DNA of 64,000 nucleotides from Halobium salinum. GTDB taxonomy: Archaea > Halobacteriota > Halobacteria > Halobacteriales > Haloferacaceae. This document shows, in pieces, positions 30,976 through 39,643 of this stretch. The first letter of the stretch is position 1, and each line of letters begins with the position of its first letter. The DNA lies in contig NZ_JAODIW010000008.1 in the NCBI RefSeq assembly GCF_026586625.1, forward strand, positions 390,382 to 454,381, in the 5' to 3' direction. The notes beneath the pieces are model-generated. The model had not been told where the DNA came from and ran no database searches. It saw only the letters and a list, made by a program, of their open reading frames with translations. Both the position numbers and the translations under genes were made by a program.

Positions 30976-33038
30976 CGGTCGAACTCCGGGTCCGCGAGGG
31001 CGTCGACGCGCGCCCGTTCGTCGGCCGTGAGGCGAATCCCGGCCGCGGCGGCGTTCTCAACGACGTGCTCGGCGTCGACGCTCGACGGGATGGGGACGAC
31101 GCCGCGCCCGACGTTCCACGCGAGGACCACCTGTGCGGGGGTCGCGTCGTGGGCGGCCGCCACCTCGGCGAGGACCGGTTCGTCGAGCAGGTCCGGCGCC
31201 GACAGCGGCGAGTGCGCCACGACGCGAATCCCGCGCTCGTGGCAGTACTCGACCAGGTCGGTCCGGGGCAGGTACGGGTGACTCTCGACCTGTACGACCG
31301 CGGGCGGGACTCGTGTCGCCTCCAGCAGGTCGGCGAGCGTCGCCCGGTCGACGTTGCAGACGCCGAGCGTCCGTGCGAGTCCGTCGTCGTGGAGTGACTC
31401 CATCCGGGTCCACGTCTCGACCAGCGTGGTGTCCGCCGTCCGGCGGTTACCGTCCTCGTCCGTCGGAAACGTCCGGGCCTCCTGTTCCTCGACCGGACGG
31501 TCGGCGAGTTCGCCGAGCGGCCCGGTGTACGCCCACGACGCCGGCCAGTGGAGGGCGTAGCAGTCGAACGCGTCGACGCCGAGTCGGCGGAGGCTGGCCT
31601 CGCAGGCCTCGCGAACGTGCTCGTGGTTCGTGTTCCACACCTTCCCGAGAAGGAAGAGCGCCTCGCGGGCGGGGCTCCCCGGCGCGTCGAGCACGTCGCC
31701 GATTCGCCGCTCGTTCCCGTACAGTTCCGCCGAGTCGAGCAGACGGTAGCCGGCGTCGAGCGCGACTTCGACCGACTCGGCCCGCTCGACGTACTCGCCG
31801 TCCCGGTAGCGCGAGCAGCCGAAACCGACCGGCGGGAGGCGGAGCGCGGCGCGGTCGGCGGGGTCGGCGGGGTCGGTGTAGTCGGTACGGTCAGCGCGCG
31901 CCCCCGTCGTCGACTCCCCGACCGACTCGGACCACCTCGTCGGCGCCGGCACCCCTTCGGGGACGAACCCACAGTCGCCGACGGCGACGGGTCCACCCGA
32001 TTCTGCGGCGCGCTCGATGGCGTTGCAGACGGCGACGACGTGGGCCCCGCGCCGGGCCGAGGCGGTCGACGGCCGACCCGCTCGAATCGAGTCGGCGAGC
32101 GACGCCAGGCCGGCGAGGGGCGGGGTCGTCCGCGGCGGGCGCTGGAGGGGGACCGGGGTGTACCCGCGGCCGGCGCGGCCGAACGCGACGCCGGTGTCGC
32201 GCTCGCCGCCGAGGCCGCCGGCATCGGCGAGGTAACAGGAGCCGTCGTCGCCGTGGAGTTCGAGACCGTAGAACTCCCGGCCCCGGTGCGGAACGTAGAG
32301 GCTCGCCGTCAGGCGGACGAACGGCCCGCCGGCGAGGTCGAGCGTCGCCTCCACGTGGGTCGGGCGGTCGGGGGCGGCGGGGTCGACCTCGGCTCGGCCC
32401 GGATACCGGGTCAGCGTGTCGGCCGACCGGACCCGCGTCACGGGGCCGAACCACTCGGCGAGGAGGGTGAGCGGGTACACCGCGCCGTCGTACAGCGGCC
32501 CGACGGCTAGGAAAGAGTCGGGCCGCTCGTGCCACTCGGTGACGCGCCCGACGTGCGCCGTCGCAGTCGCGACCCCGACGGCGCCGAGGCTCCCGTCGGC
32601 GACCCGGCCGGCGGCGAGGCGCTGGCCCTCGCCGCGGTGGTTCGTCGGCGCACAGCCGAGGCCGAGACCCTCCGACTCGGCGAGTCGCACGAGGGCGCGC
32701 GCCTCCTCTGCGTCGAGTGCGAGCGGCTTCTCGCTGTAGACGCTCGCGCCGGCGTCGAGGCAGGTCCGCGTGACCGCCGCGTGGGCGCCGTGGCTCGTGA
32801 GGTTGAGCACAAGTTCGGGGCCGGCGTCGTCCAGCATCGCCGCCGCGTCGTCGTACCCCGAACAGCCGTACTCGGCGGCGAAGGCGGCCGCTCGGTCGAC
32901 GTCGCGGTCGGCGGCGGCGACGAGTCGGAGGTCGTGCGCCCGCCCGAAGTCGCCGTCCGGTTCCGGACCCCCGTCGGTTCCGAAACCGGCCGCGTAGCGC
33001 GACGCGACCGCTCCACAGCCCACCAGTCCCACGTCCAT
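30972..33038 (-). CDS. Gfo/Idh/MocA dehydrogenase fused to aldo/keto reductase
   Basis: 688 residues in two enzymes. Residues 1-350 are a Gfo/Idh/MocA NAD(P)-dependent dehydrogenase: VGLVGCGAVASRYAAGF, then SVYSEKPLALDAEEA with the family Glu-Lys-Pro. Residues about 400-688 are an aldo/keto reductase: GYRLLDSAELYGNE supplies Asp and Tyr, LFLLGKVWNTNHEHV the Lys and CYALHWPASW the His of the tetrad. An acidic linker (GARADRTDYTDPADPADRA) joins them. The two folds are rarely one protein. It heads the operon, with a CCTTTTTGTTC element about 26 bases upstream. Consecutive oxidation and reduction on one sugar-like substrate is a fair guess. Confidence 0.85.
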   Translation of the reverse strand: MDVGLVGCGAVASRYAAGFGTDGGPEPDGDFGRAHDLRLVAAADRDVDRAAAFAAEYGCSGYDDAAAMLDDAGPELVLNLTSHGAHAAVTRTCLDAGASVYSEKPLALDAEEARALVRLAESEGLGLGCAPTNHRGEGQRLAAGRVADGSLGAVGVATATAHVGRVTEWHERPDSFLAVGPLYDGAVYPLTLLAEWFGPVTRVRSADTLTRYPGRAEVDPAAPDRPTHVEATLDLAGGPFVRLTASLYVPHRGREFYGLELHGDDGSCYLADAGGLGGERDTGVAFGRAGRGYTPVPLQRPPRTTPPLAGLASLADSIRAGRPSTASARRGAHVVAVCNAIERAAESGGPVAVGDCGFVPEGVPAPTRWSESVGESTTGARADRTDYTDPADPADRAALRLPPVGFGCSRYRDGEYVERAESVEVALDAGYRLLDSAELYGNERRIGDVLDAPGSPAREALFLLGKVWNTNHEHVREACEASLRRLGVDAFDCYALHWPASWAYTGPLGELADRPVEEQEARTFPTDEDGNRRTADTTLVETWTRMESLHDDGLARTLGVCNVDRATLADLLEATRVPPAVVQVESHPYLPRTDLVEYCHERGIRVVAHSPLSAPDLLDEPVLAEVAAAHDATPAQVVLAWNVGRGVVPIPSSVDAEHVVENAAAAGIRLTADERARVDALADPEFDR

Positions 33039-33146
33039 GGTGGGTCGCAGGACCGTGTGAACAAAAAGGCACGTCCCGCGGTAACGTGGGGCGACTCCCG
33101 CTCACGGGAGCGCCACGGTCTTGCCGCCGCCGCGACAACTGCGTTC

Positions 33147-34292
33147 ATGGCTCGCGTCGCCGTCCTCCACAACACGCTCGACCTGCGCGGCGGGGCCGAC
33201 GCCGTCTGTCTCCACGTCTGTGCGGCGCTCCGTGCCGACCACGAGGTGACCCTCTACACCCTCTCGCGGGCGTCGCCGCGGGCGCTCGGGCGGTTCTTCG
33301 GCGTCGAGGTCGGCGCGGACCTCCGGGTGCGGACGCCGCGCGGGACGACCCTCTTGAACCGCGGGCTCGACGCCGTCGCCGACCGAGTCGGGCCACAGCT
33401 TCCGGCCCGGAGCGTCCTCCTCGACCGATTCTTCCGGCGCGAGGCCGGCCGGTACGACCTCGCGGTGAGCACCGCCAACGAGTTCGCGCTCCCGCTCCCC
33501 TCGGTGCAGTACGTCCACTACCCGCAGTTCCGGCTCCGGCGAATCGGCGAGGGGGGCCGGTTCAACCCGCTCTGGACGCGGCTCGCGGGCGTCGACCGGC
33601 TGGCGGCGGGCAACGGTTCGAACTCCGGTCCCGGGTCGGAGTCGCCGCCGACGACCCTGCTCGCGAACTCCGCGTGGACCGCCGGGGTCGTCGAGCGCCT
33701 GTACGGTCGGCGGCCGGCGGTGCTCCACCCGCCCGTGGACCCGATTTCGGACCCGCTTCCGTGGGGGGAGCGCGAGTTGGGAGTCGTCACCGTCGGTCGG
33801 TTGGCCCCCGACAAGCGGCCGCTCACCGCCGTGCGCATCGTCGAGGGCGTCCGCGAACGCGGTCACGACCTCCACCTGCACGTCGTCGGCTCCGCGAGCC
33901 CGACCTACCGGGAGTACACCCGTCGCGTCCGGCGGGCGGCGGCCGAGCGCGACTGGGTCCACCTCGAGGAGGAGGCCTCCCGCGACCGGCTCGACGACCT
34001 CCTGCGCCGGCACCGCTACGGTCTCGCGGCGAAGCCGGACGAGCACTTCGGCATGGCCGTCGCCGAGTACGTCGCCGCCGGGATGGTCGCGTTCGCCCCC
34101 GACTCGGGCGGGCAGGTCGACGTGCTCGACGGTCGACCCGAGCGGCTGTTCGGCTCCGTCTCGGCGGCGGTCGACCGGGTCGCGACAGCCGTCGAGCGCG
34201 ACGACCGCCCGTCGCTCCCGCGGGACCGCTTCGACCGCGAGCGGTTCCACCGGGCGGTGCGCGACCGCGTCGTCGACACCCTCCGGCGGTAG
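33147..34292 (+). CDS. GT4 family glycosyltransferase
   Basis: 381 residues of the GT-B fold. The N terminus reads MARVAVLHNTLDLRGGADAV (nucleotide-free Rossmann domain) and the C-terminal domain opens with LGVVTVGRLAPDKRPLTAV. The donor-binding EHFGMAVAEYVAAGMVAFAP has the Glu-x7-Glu motif of GT4 retaining enzymes. There is no signal peptide, so it acts in the cytoplasm or at the inner membrane face. It is transcribed divergently from the fusion dehydrogenase and shares a 108-base promoter region with it, suggesting joint regulation. The acceptor could be the product of the pterin-type cluster. Confidence 0.85.
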   Translation: MARVAVLHNTLDLRGGADAVCLHVCAALRADHEVTLYTLSRASPRALGRFFGVEVGADLRVRTPRGTTLLNRGLDAVADRVGPQLPARSVLLDRFFRREAGRYDLAVSTANEFALPLPSVQYVHYPQFRLRRIGEGGRFNPLWTRLAGVDRLAAGNGSNSGPGSESPPTTLLANSAWTAGVVERLYGRRPAVLHPPVDPISDPLPWGERELGVVTVGRLAPDKRPLTAVRIVEGVRERGHDLHLHVVGSASPTYREYTRRVRRAAAERDWVHLEEEASRDRLDDLLRRHRYGLAAKPDEHFGMAVAEYVAAGMVAFAPDSGGQVDVLDGRPERLFGSVSAAVDRVATAVERDDRPSLPRDRFDRERFHRAVRDRVVDTLRR

Positions 34293-34353
34293 TTTCGAGC
34301 CGGTGTGCGCCGACCGAGGTAGTTTCAAGTCGCTGGCAACCCGTGTGGTAGGT

Positions 34354-34728
34354 ATGAGCACCGCAGGTGCCACGGAGAGCGGGGTCGGACTCCGGACGGA
34401 GACGCTGACGCCGCTCCACTGGGCCGGCATCGCACTCGCCGCCATCTCGGGGGTCATCCACCTCTGGCTCGGCGTCTCCTTCTTCCCGTCGCCGTTCGGG
34501 GTGGCCTTCCTCGTCGCCGCAATCGGCTTCTTCGCCGGTATCGCCGGCGTGCTCGTCGACGTCCGTCGCCGGGCGCTGTACGCGCTCGGGGTGCCGTTCA
34601 CCGCCGGGCAGATAGTTATCTGGTACGCCGTCAACGGGCTGAAACTCGCGCCGGTCGACCTCGTCGACAAGGTGGCCCAACTCGCACTCGTCGCCGTCCT
34701 GCTCGTCCTCTACAGTCGGTCCTCCTGA
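34354..34728 (+). CDS. small polytopic membrane protein (DUF7475-like)
   Basis: 124 residues with four hydrophobic helices (WAGIALAAISGVIHLWLGV, GVAFLVAAIGFFAGIAGVLV, LYALGVPFTAGQIVIWYAV, VAQLALVAVLLVLYS). It fits short haloarchaeal membrane proteins filed as DUF7475, a name from memory. The start ATG was chosen because the preceding 17 codons look non-coding and include a TAGTTTCAAG element at promoter distance. That element is the second of two near-identical 15-base copies (34288-34302 and 34318-34332). Function unknown. Confidence 0.65.
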   Translation: MSTAGATESGVGLRTETLTPLHWAGIALAAISGVIHLWLGVSFFPSPFGVAFLVAAIGFFAGIAGVLVDVRRRALYALGVPFTAGQIVIWYAVNGLKLAPVDLVDKVAQLALVAVLLVLYSRSS

Positions 34729-34893
34729 GGCGACGGGCACGCTTCGGGGCCGAACCCGCGGACGGCTGGAGACTCCGGAGACGGAACCCGCGGGCCGCCG
34801 GAGCCGCCAAACCGCCGGAGGTCCCAACCACCGGAGCCCCCGAACCGGGACCCGCGACAGCGTTATTCGTGCTCCACCGTTAGGTCAATCATC

Positions 34894-36549
34894 GTGCAAC
34901 GTACAGGTGTCGCCCTCCTCGCCCTCCTGCTCGTCCTCTCGGCCGTCCCCCTCGTCGGCCCCGCCCTCGCCGTCCCGGAGGCACGGCTCACGGTCGGCGA
35001 CGTGACCGTCGTTCCCGGGACCCCGGTCACCGGCGCCCCCGTGACGGTCGAGGCGACCGTCCGGAACTCCCCCGGGAGCCCGTCGGCGGTGACGGTCGAC
35101 GAGGTGTTCCTCCGGGCGCAAAACGGCGACCGACTCGCCGAGGCGACCGACCTCGGGGCGCTCTCGCCCGGCGACACGCTCGTGGCGCCGCTGACGGCGA
35201 CGTTCGACGCGCCGGGGGCCCGAAGCCTGACCGTCGTCGTCGTCGGCACCGACGCGAACGACGAGGCGGTGCGGGTCACCCGCCCAGTGACGGTCGCCGT
35301 CGAACGCGCGCCGCCGCTGGTCGAACTCGGTGTCGGCACCGGCGCCGGCGCGGCCACCGGCGTCGGCGGCGCCGACCGCCTCGTCGCCGGCGTCGACAAC
35401 CGCGTCTCCCTGACCGTGTCGAACCCGACGGCCGAGCCGCTCCGGAACGTCGTCGTCTCGGTCGCGCCCGACGCCGGTACCGCGGTCGACGCCCGGCGGA
35501 CGGTCGCGGCCCTCGACGCCGGCGCCGCAGAGACGCTGAACGTCACCGTCCGACCCGCCGCCGACGCGACCGAACTGGTCGCGACGGTCGACTACACCAC
35601 CGCCCGCGGCACGGGGGCGACGGCGACCCAGAGTCGGTCCGTCGTCGTCGACCCGCTCCGCGACGACGTGGGCGTCCGGGTCGAGCCCGCGACGACTGCG
35701 ATGACCGGGGAAGCCGACCCGACCGGCGGGCTCGGCGGGCTCCTCGGCGGCGGCGGAGCGGCCGGCCTCGCCGGCACCGCGACCGAGGACGAGGGCGACG
35801 ACACCGGGGACCGGGTCGACGTGACGGTGACGAACTTCGGGAACGCCCCGATTACGGACGTCGTCGTCACGCCTCGGGCCGGCGGCACGGGCGAGGCCGA
35901 CGAGGTGGGCTCGCGTTACGCCGTCGACGGGCCGCTCGCCCCCGGCGAGTCCGACACCGTGACGGTGACGCTCGGCGGACTCGCCGCCGGCGACGTACGG
36001 TTCGAGGCGACCTACCGGGTCGCCGACGGCTCGGGCGGCGCCGACGGGAGTGACGGAGCGCCCCGGACGGCCGTCGGAACCTACGACTACCGACCCGGCG
36101 TCGGCGAGGTCGTCCTCACCGGGCTCAACGTGACGACGGCCGCCGACGGCACCGTGCGAATCGATGGCAACGCGGGCAACACCGGCGAGCGGAGCGTCAC
36201 CGGCGTCGTCGTCGCCGTCGGCGAGGCGCCGGGTGTCGCACCGGCGTACCCCAGCCGCGACTACTTCGTCGGGAGCGTCGAAGGGAGCGAGTTCGCGCCG
36301 TTCGAGCTAACGGCGACCGTCGACGAGGGCGTCGACGAGGTACCGATTCGGGTCGCGTACACCGTCGACGGCGAGCGCGTCGAGCGCGAGGCGACGGTCC
36401 CCTACGTCGCCGACGACCGGGGGACGCCGCGAGCGGGCCTCCTCGGGCTCCTCGGCGGCGGCCGGAACGCCGGCATCGTCCTCGGCGCCGCCGTCGCCCT
36501 CGGCATCGGCGCGGTGGCGTTCGGCGTCGTCGCGAGGCGCGGTCGATGA
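34894..36549 (+). CDS. exported CARDB-like (COG1361) protein with C-terminal membrane anchor
   Basis: 551 residues. A Sec signal (TGVALLALLLVLSAVPLVGPALA) is followed by several beta-sandwich modules with ASFSVTVENTG-type sequence (VTVEATVRNSPGSPSAVTVD; VTVTNFGNAPITDVVV; TVRIDGNAGNTGERSVTGV), the CARDB/COG1361 pattern of S-layer-associated proteins. A hydrophobic C-terminal helix (NAGIVLGAAVALGIGAVAFG) with a basic end anchors it outside. Its GTG start lies 26 bases after GTTATTCG. The stop overlaps the ABC ATPase start by 4 bases, and in haloarchaea such proteins accompany MacB-like transporters, so it may be the extracellular partner. Confidence 0.8.
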   Translation: MQRTGVALLALLLVLSAVPLVGPALAVPEARLTVGDVTVVPGTPVTGAPVTVEATVRNSPGSPSAVTVDEVFLRAQNGDRLAEATDLGALSPGDTLVAPLTATFDAPGARSLTVVVVGTDANDEAVRVTRPVTVAVERAPPLVELGVGTGAGAATGVGGADRLVAGVDNRVSLTVSNPTAEPLRNVVVSVAPDAGTAVDARRTVAALDAGAAETLNVTVRPAADATELVATVDYTTARGTGATATQSRSVVVDPLRDDVGVRVEPATTAMTGEADPTGGLGGLLGGGGAAGLAGTATEDEGDDTGDRVDVTVTNFGNAPITDVVVTPRAGGTGEADEVGSRYAVDGPLAPGESDTVTVTLGGLAAGDVRFEATYRVADGSGGADGSDGAPRTAVGTYDYRPGVGEVVLTGLNVTTAADGTVRIDGNAGNTGERSVTGVVVAVGEAPGVAPAYPSRDYFVGSVEGSEFAPFELTATVDEGVDEVPIRVAYTVDGERVEREATVPYVADDRGTPRAGLLGLLGGGRNAGIVLGAAVALGIGAVAFGVVARRGR

Positions 36550-37313
36550 GCGAGGCGGAGACGGTAGCGGCCGATTCGGGTGGCGAACGCTTCGACGGTC
36601 CGACCATCGAACTCCGTCGGGTCCGCAAGGAGTACGAGAGCGGCGCGGGAACGGTCGTCGCGCTCGACGACGTGGACTTCGGGGTCCAGCCGGGGGAGTT
36701 CGTCGCCGTCGTCGGCCCCTCCGGGAGCGGGAAGTCCACCCTTCTGAACGTGCTCGGCCTGCTCGACACGCCGACGAGCGGCCTTCGTCTCCTCCGAGGT
36801 CGAGACGTGACGAGCCTCGACGACGAGGCGCGGACGCGAGCGCGCAAGGACGCCATCGGCTTCGTTTTCCAGGATTTCTTTCTCATCCCGTCGCTGACGG
36901 CGACGGAGAACGTCGAACTCCCCACGCTGTTCGGCGACGACCCGACCGCGACCGACCGCGCCCGCGACCTCCTGCGGCGGGTCGGCCTCGGCGACCGTCT
37001 CGACCACACGCCGAACCAGCTCTCCGGGGGCCAGAAACAGCGCGTCGCCATCGCCCGCGCCCTCGTAAACGAGCCGGCGGTCGTCCTCGCCGACGAGCCG
37101 ACCGGGAACCTCGACAGCGACACCGGCGCGCAGGTCTTAGAGGAGTTCCGACGTATCTGTGAGACCGGCGTCAGCGTCGTCGCCGTCACCCACGACCCGC
37201 TGGTGACCGAGTACGCCGACCGAACGGTCGAACTCGTCGACGGGCGGCTGGGCGGGGTCGACGACCGACACCGGTCTCGACCCCGACCCCGACCCCGGGA
37301 GGCCGACGAGTGA
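36546..37313 (+). CDS. ABC transporter ATPase of the MacB/LolD type
   Basis: 255 residues. Walker A is VVGPSGSGKSTLLNVLGL, the Q-loop FVFQDFFLIPSLTATENVEL, the signature NQLSGGQKQRVAIARAL, Walker B VVLADEPTGNLDS and the H-loop VVAVTHD. LLDTPTSGLRLLRG and the Q-loop sequence are typical of MacB/LolD/FtsE-type ATPases that drive extracytoplasmic tension machines rather than nutrient uptake. The final 25 residues are basic-acidic repeats (RPRPRPREADE). Coupled to the permease gene by a 4-base overlap. Confidence 0.9.
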   Translation: MSEAETVAADSGGERFDGPTIELRRVRKEYESGAGTVVALDDVDFGVQPGEFVAVVGPSGSGKSTLLNVLGLLDTPTSGLRLLRGRDVTSLDDEARTRARKDAIGFVFQDFFLIPSLTATENVELPTLFGDDPTATDRARDLLRRVGLGDRLDHTPNQLSGGQKQRVAIARALVNEPAVVLADEPTGNLDSDTGAQVLEEFRRICETGVSVVAVTHDPLVTEYADRTVELVDGRLGGVDDRHRSRPRPRPREADE

Positions 37314-38476
37314 ACCTCGACACCCGCCTCGACGGCCGGCCCCGTCTCGACCGGCGGTTTCCGGCGACGCTGATGGCGTGGCGCAACCTCTCGCGCAACC
37401 GGCTCCGGTCGACGCTGGCGGCGCTGGGCATCGTCATCGGCGTGTTCGCCATCGCCACGCTGGGGGTGTTCGGCAACGTGCTCCAGCTCTCCGCCACCGA
37501 CTCGCTGGGCGACCTCGGGACGCAGGTGGTCGTCTCGCCGAACCCCGAGGCGGGCGTCGAGACGCTCACCTCGCGGGACCTGCAGGAGATTTCGCGGGCG
37601 ACCGCCGGGAAGGGGACCGCCGTCCCCCTCTACACGGACCGGGCGGTGGTCACAGGCCCGGGCACCCGGACGGGGGCGTCGCTGTACGGCACCGCCGACC
37701 CGCGACCCCTGTTCGAGGCCGACCGCGGGACGATTCCGGCCTCCCACCGACAGGGGGCACTCGTCGGCAGCGAGGTGGCGACGCGCCTCGGCGTCGGCGT
37801 CGGCGGAGTCGTCGAGGTCGATGGCACCCGCTACCGCGTACTCGCGGTGCTCGCCGAGTCAGAGGGCATCTCCCCTGTCTCGCCGGACAACGCGGTCGTG
37901 CTCCCCGAGCGGGCGTTCGGCGCCGACGGCTACGACCAGGTCGTCATAGAGGCCCGGTCGGGCGAGGCCGCGACGGACGTGGCCCGTACCCTCGACACCC
38001 GGCTGAACGTCCGAACGGAGCGCGTCGTCGTCTTCGAGTTCGGACGGATTCTGGAGCAGATAGGCGAGTTCTTCGCGCTCCTCAACGGCTTTCTCCTCGG
38101 ACTGGGCGCCGTCTCCCTGCTCGTCGCCGGCGTGAGCATCTTCAACGTGATGCTGATGAGCACCGCCGAACGGCGGGGAGAGATCGGCGTGCTCCGGGCC
38201 GTCGGGGTGCAGAAGCGCGACGTGCTCCGGACGCTGCTCGTCGAGGCGGCGCTGCTCGGTCTCGTCGGCGGGGCGGTCGGCGCCGTGCTCAGCGTCCTCA
38301 CCGTGTTCGCCCTCTGGTGGGCGACGCCCATCGAACTGGCCGTGGTGCTCGTCGCGCGAAACGCCGGCGCCGTCCTCGTCGCCTTCGGATTCGGCGTCGT
38401 CGTCAGTCTGCTCTCGGGGCTGTACCCCGCGTGGAAGGCCGCGAGCGAGCGGCCGGCCGAGGCGTTGCGGGGGTGA
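37310..38476 (+). CDS. ABC transporter permease of the MacB/FtsX family
   Basis: 388 residues, GTG start. One N-terminal helix (RSTLAALGIVIGVFAIATLG) follows the family WRNLSRNRLRSTLAALG motif. A large periplasmic-type domain of about 200 residues comes next, then three C-terminal helices (FLLGLGAVSLLVAGVSIFNV, EAALLGLVGGAVGAVLSVLT, LVAFGFGVVVSLLSGLYPAW). RRGEIGVLRAVGVQKRDV is the FtsX cytoplasmic loop. MacB-type permeases transmit ATP-driven shape change to outside partners; here that partner is probably the upstream CARDB-like protein. Exported substrate unknown. Confidence 0.88.
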   Translation: MNLDTRLDGRPRLDRRFPATLMAWRNLSRNRLRSTLAALGIVIGVFAIATLGVFGNVLQLSATDSLGDLGTQVVVSPNPEAGVETLTSRDLQEISRATAGKGTAVPLYTDRAVVTGPGTRTGASLYGTADPRPLFEADRGTIPASHRQGALVGSEVATRLGVGVGGVVEVDGTRYRVLAVLAESEGISPVSPDNAVVLPERAFGADGYDQVVIEARSGEAATDVARTLDTRLNVRTERVVVFEFGRILEQIGEFFALLNGFLLGLGAVSLLVAGVSIFNVMLMSTAERRGEIGVLRAVGVQKRDVLRTLLVEAALLGLVGGAVGAVLSVLTVFALWWATPIELAVVLVARNAGAVLVAFGFGVVVSLLSGLYPAWKAASERPAEALRG

Positions 38477-38584
38477 CACACCCCACGCCGCCCCTCGGGA
38501 ACGCCACGGGGAAGGGTGAAATCCGCGCTTTCCCCATATCAGCGCCTCGAAACGCCTAACAGGCGGGCACTGCTACCACGTGGC

Positions 38585-39643
38585 GTGAATCGACGCACTG
38601 CCCTGACGGTGGCCCTCGCGGCCCTCGCGCTGGTGGCGGTCGCGCTCGCCGCCGCCACGCTGGACTCGGCGACGGCGAGTCAGGGCGGCGGTCTCGGCCT
38701 CGGGTCGACCGACCAGGCCGGCGCCGGCGACGGGGAGACCGGCCCCATCGGCGCCAGCGACGGCGGGCTGATGGAGTTCCAGAGCGCACAGACGCAGGTC
38801 TGTGTCCCCTTCCTGACTCGCCCACCGGTACTCTTCGCGATTGTCGGCGCGTTCCTCCTTCTGGGGTACGTCATCTACAACGAGACGGGGACGGTGTTCG
38901 TCCCGGCGGCCGTCATCATGGCCTTCGGCATCCCGGTAACCCTCGTCCACGCGCTGCTCACCAACTGTGGGCCGCCGCCGGAGTCGGACGGGCGAAGCCT
39001 CGTCCCGCCGCTCCCGTTCGACGGGAACGGAAGTAGCCTCCTCCCCTCCGGGGCCGGTTCGACGGGCGTGGCCGACGCCGCCGGGCAGGTGACGACGCCG
39101 ACGATGCTGCTCGGAATCGTGTTACTCGCCGCGCTGGCGGGGAGCGTGCTCCTCCTGCTGATTTCGACCGGCGACGACGAGGAGGTCCTCCCGGACGAGG
39201 AGCCCGAACCGCCCGCCGAGACCGACGTGGCGGCGGTCGGGCGCGCGGCGGGCGAGGCGGCCGACCGCATCGAGGCCGACGCCGACGTGGACAACGAGGT
39301 GTTCCGCGCGTGGCGGGAGATGACCGACCACGTCGCCGTCTCCCGGCCGTCGTCGAGTACGCCCGGCGAGTTCGCCGCGGCCGCCGTCGACGCCGGGATG
39401 GACCGCGAGGACGTGACCGAACTCACCTCGCTGTTCGAGGACGTGCGCTACGGCGGCGAGGCGCCGACCCCGGAGCACGAGGAGCGTGCGGTCGCCGCAC
39501 TCCGTCGCATCGAGGTGGCGTACGCCGACGGGGACGAAGGGTCGTCGGAAGCGGCGGGCGACGGCGGTGATGCGGACGACGTGGGGGGCGCAGGTGACCC
39601 CAGCGACGACGGCACCGACCACTCGGGAGGGACCGACCGATGA
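38585..39643 (+). CDS. membrane protein with C-terminal DUF4129 domain
   Basis: 352 residues from GTG 38585. A first helix (RTALTVALAALALVAVALAA) is followed by two more (PPVLFAIVGAFLLLGYVIY, VFVPAAVIMAFGIPVTLVHA) and a fourth near residue 185-205 (MLLGIVLLAALAGSVLLLLI). The cytoplasmic DUF4129 domain, residues about 245-320, shows VFRAWREMTDHVAVSRPSSS and PGEFAAAAVDAGMDREDVTE. DUF4129 usually ends transglutaminase-like membrane proteins; here it stands alone. Leads a four-gene run with overlapping starts and stops that ends at 42304. Confidence 0.78.
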   Translation: MNRRTALTVALAALALVAVALAAATLDSATASQGGGLGLGSTDQAGAGDGETGPIGASDGGLMEFQSAQTQVCVPFLTRPPVLFAIVGAFLLLGYVIYNETGTVFVPAAVIMAFGIPVTLVHALLTNCGPPPESDGRSLVPPLPFDGNGSSLLPSGAGSTGVADAAGQVTTPTMLLGIVLLAALAGSVLLLLISTGDDEEVLPDEEPEPPAETDVAAVGRAAGEAADRIEADADVDNEVFRAWREMTDHVAVSRPSSSTPGEFAAAAVDAGMDREDVTELTSLFEDVRYGGEAPTPEHEERAVAALRRIEVAYADGDEGSSEAAGDGGDADDVGGAGDPSDDGTDHSGGTDR

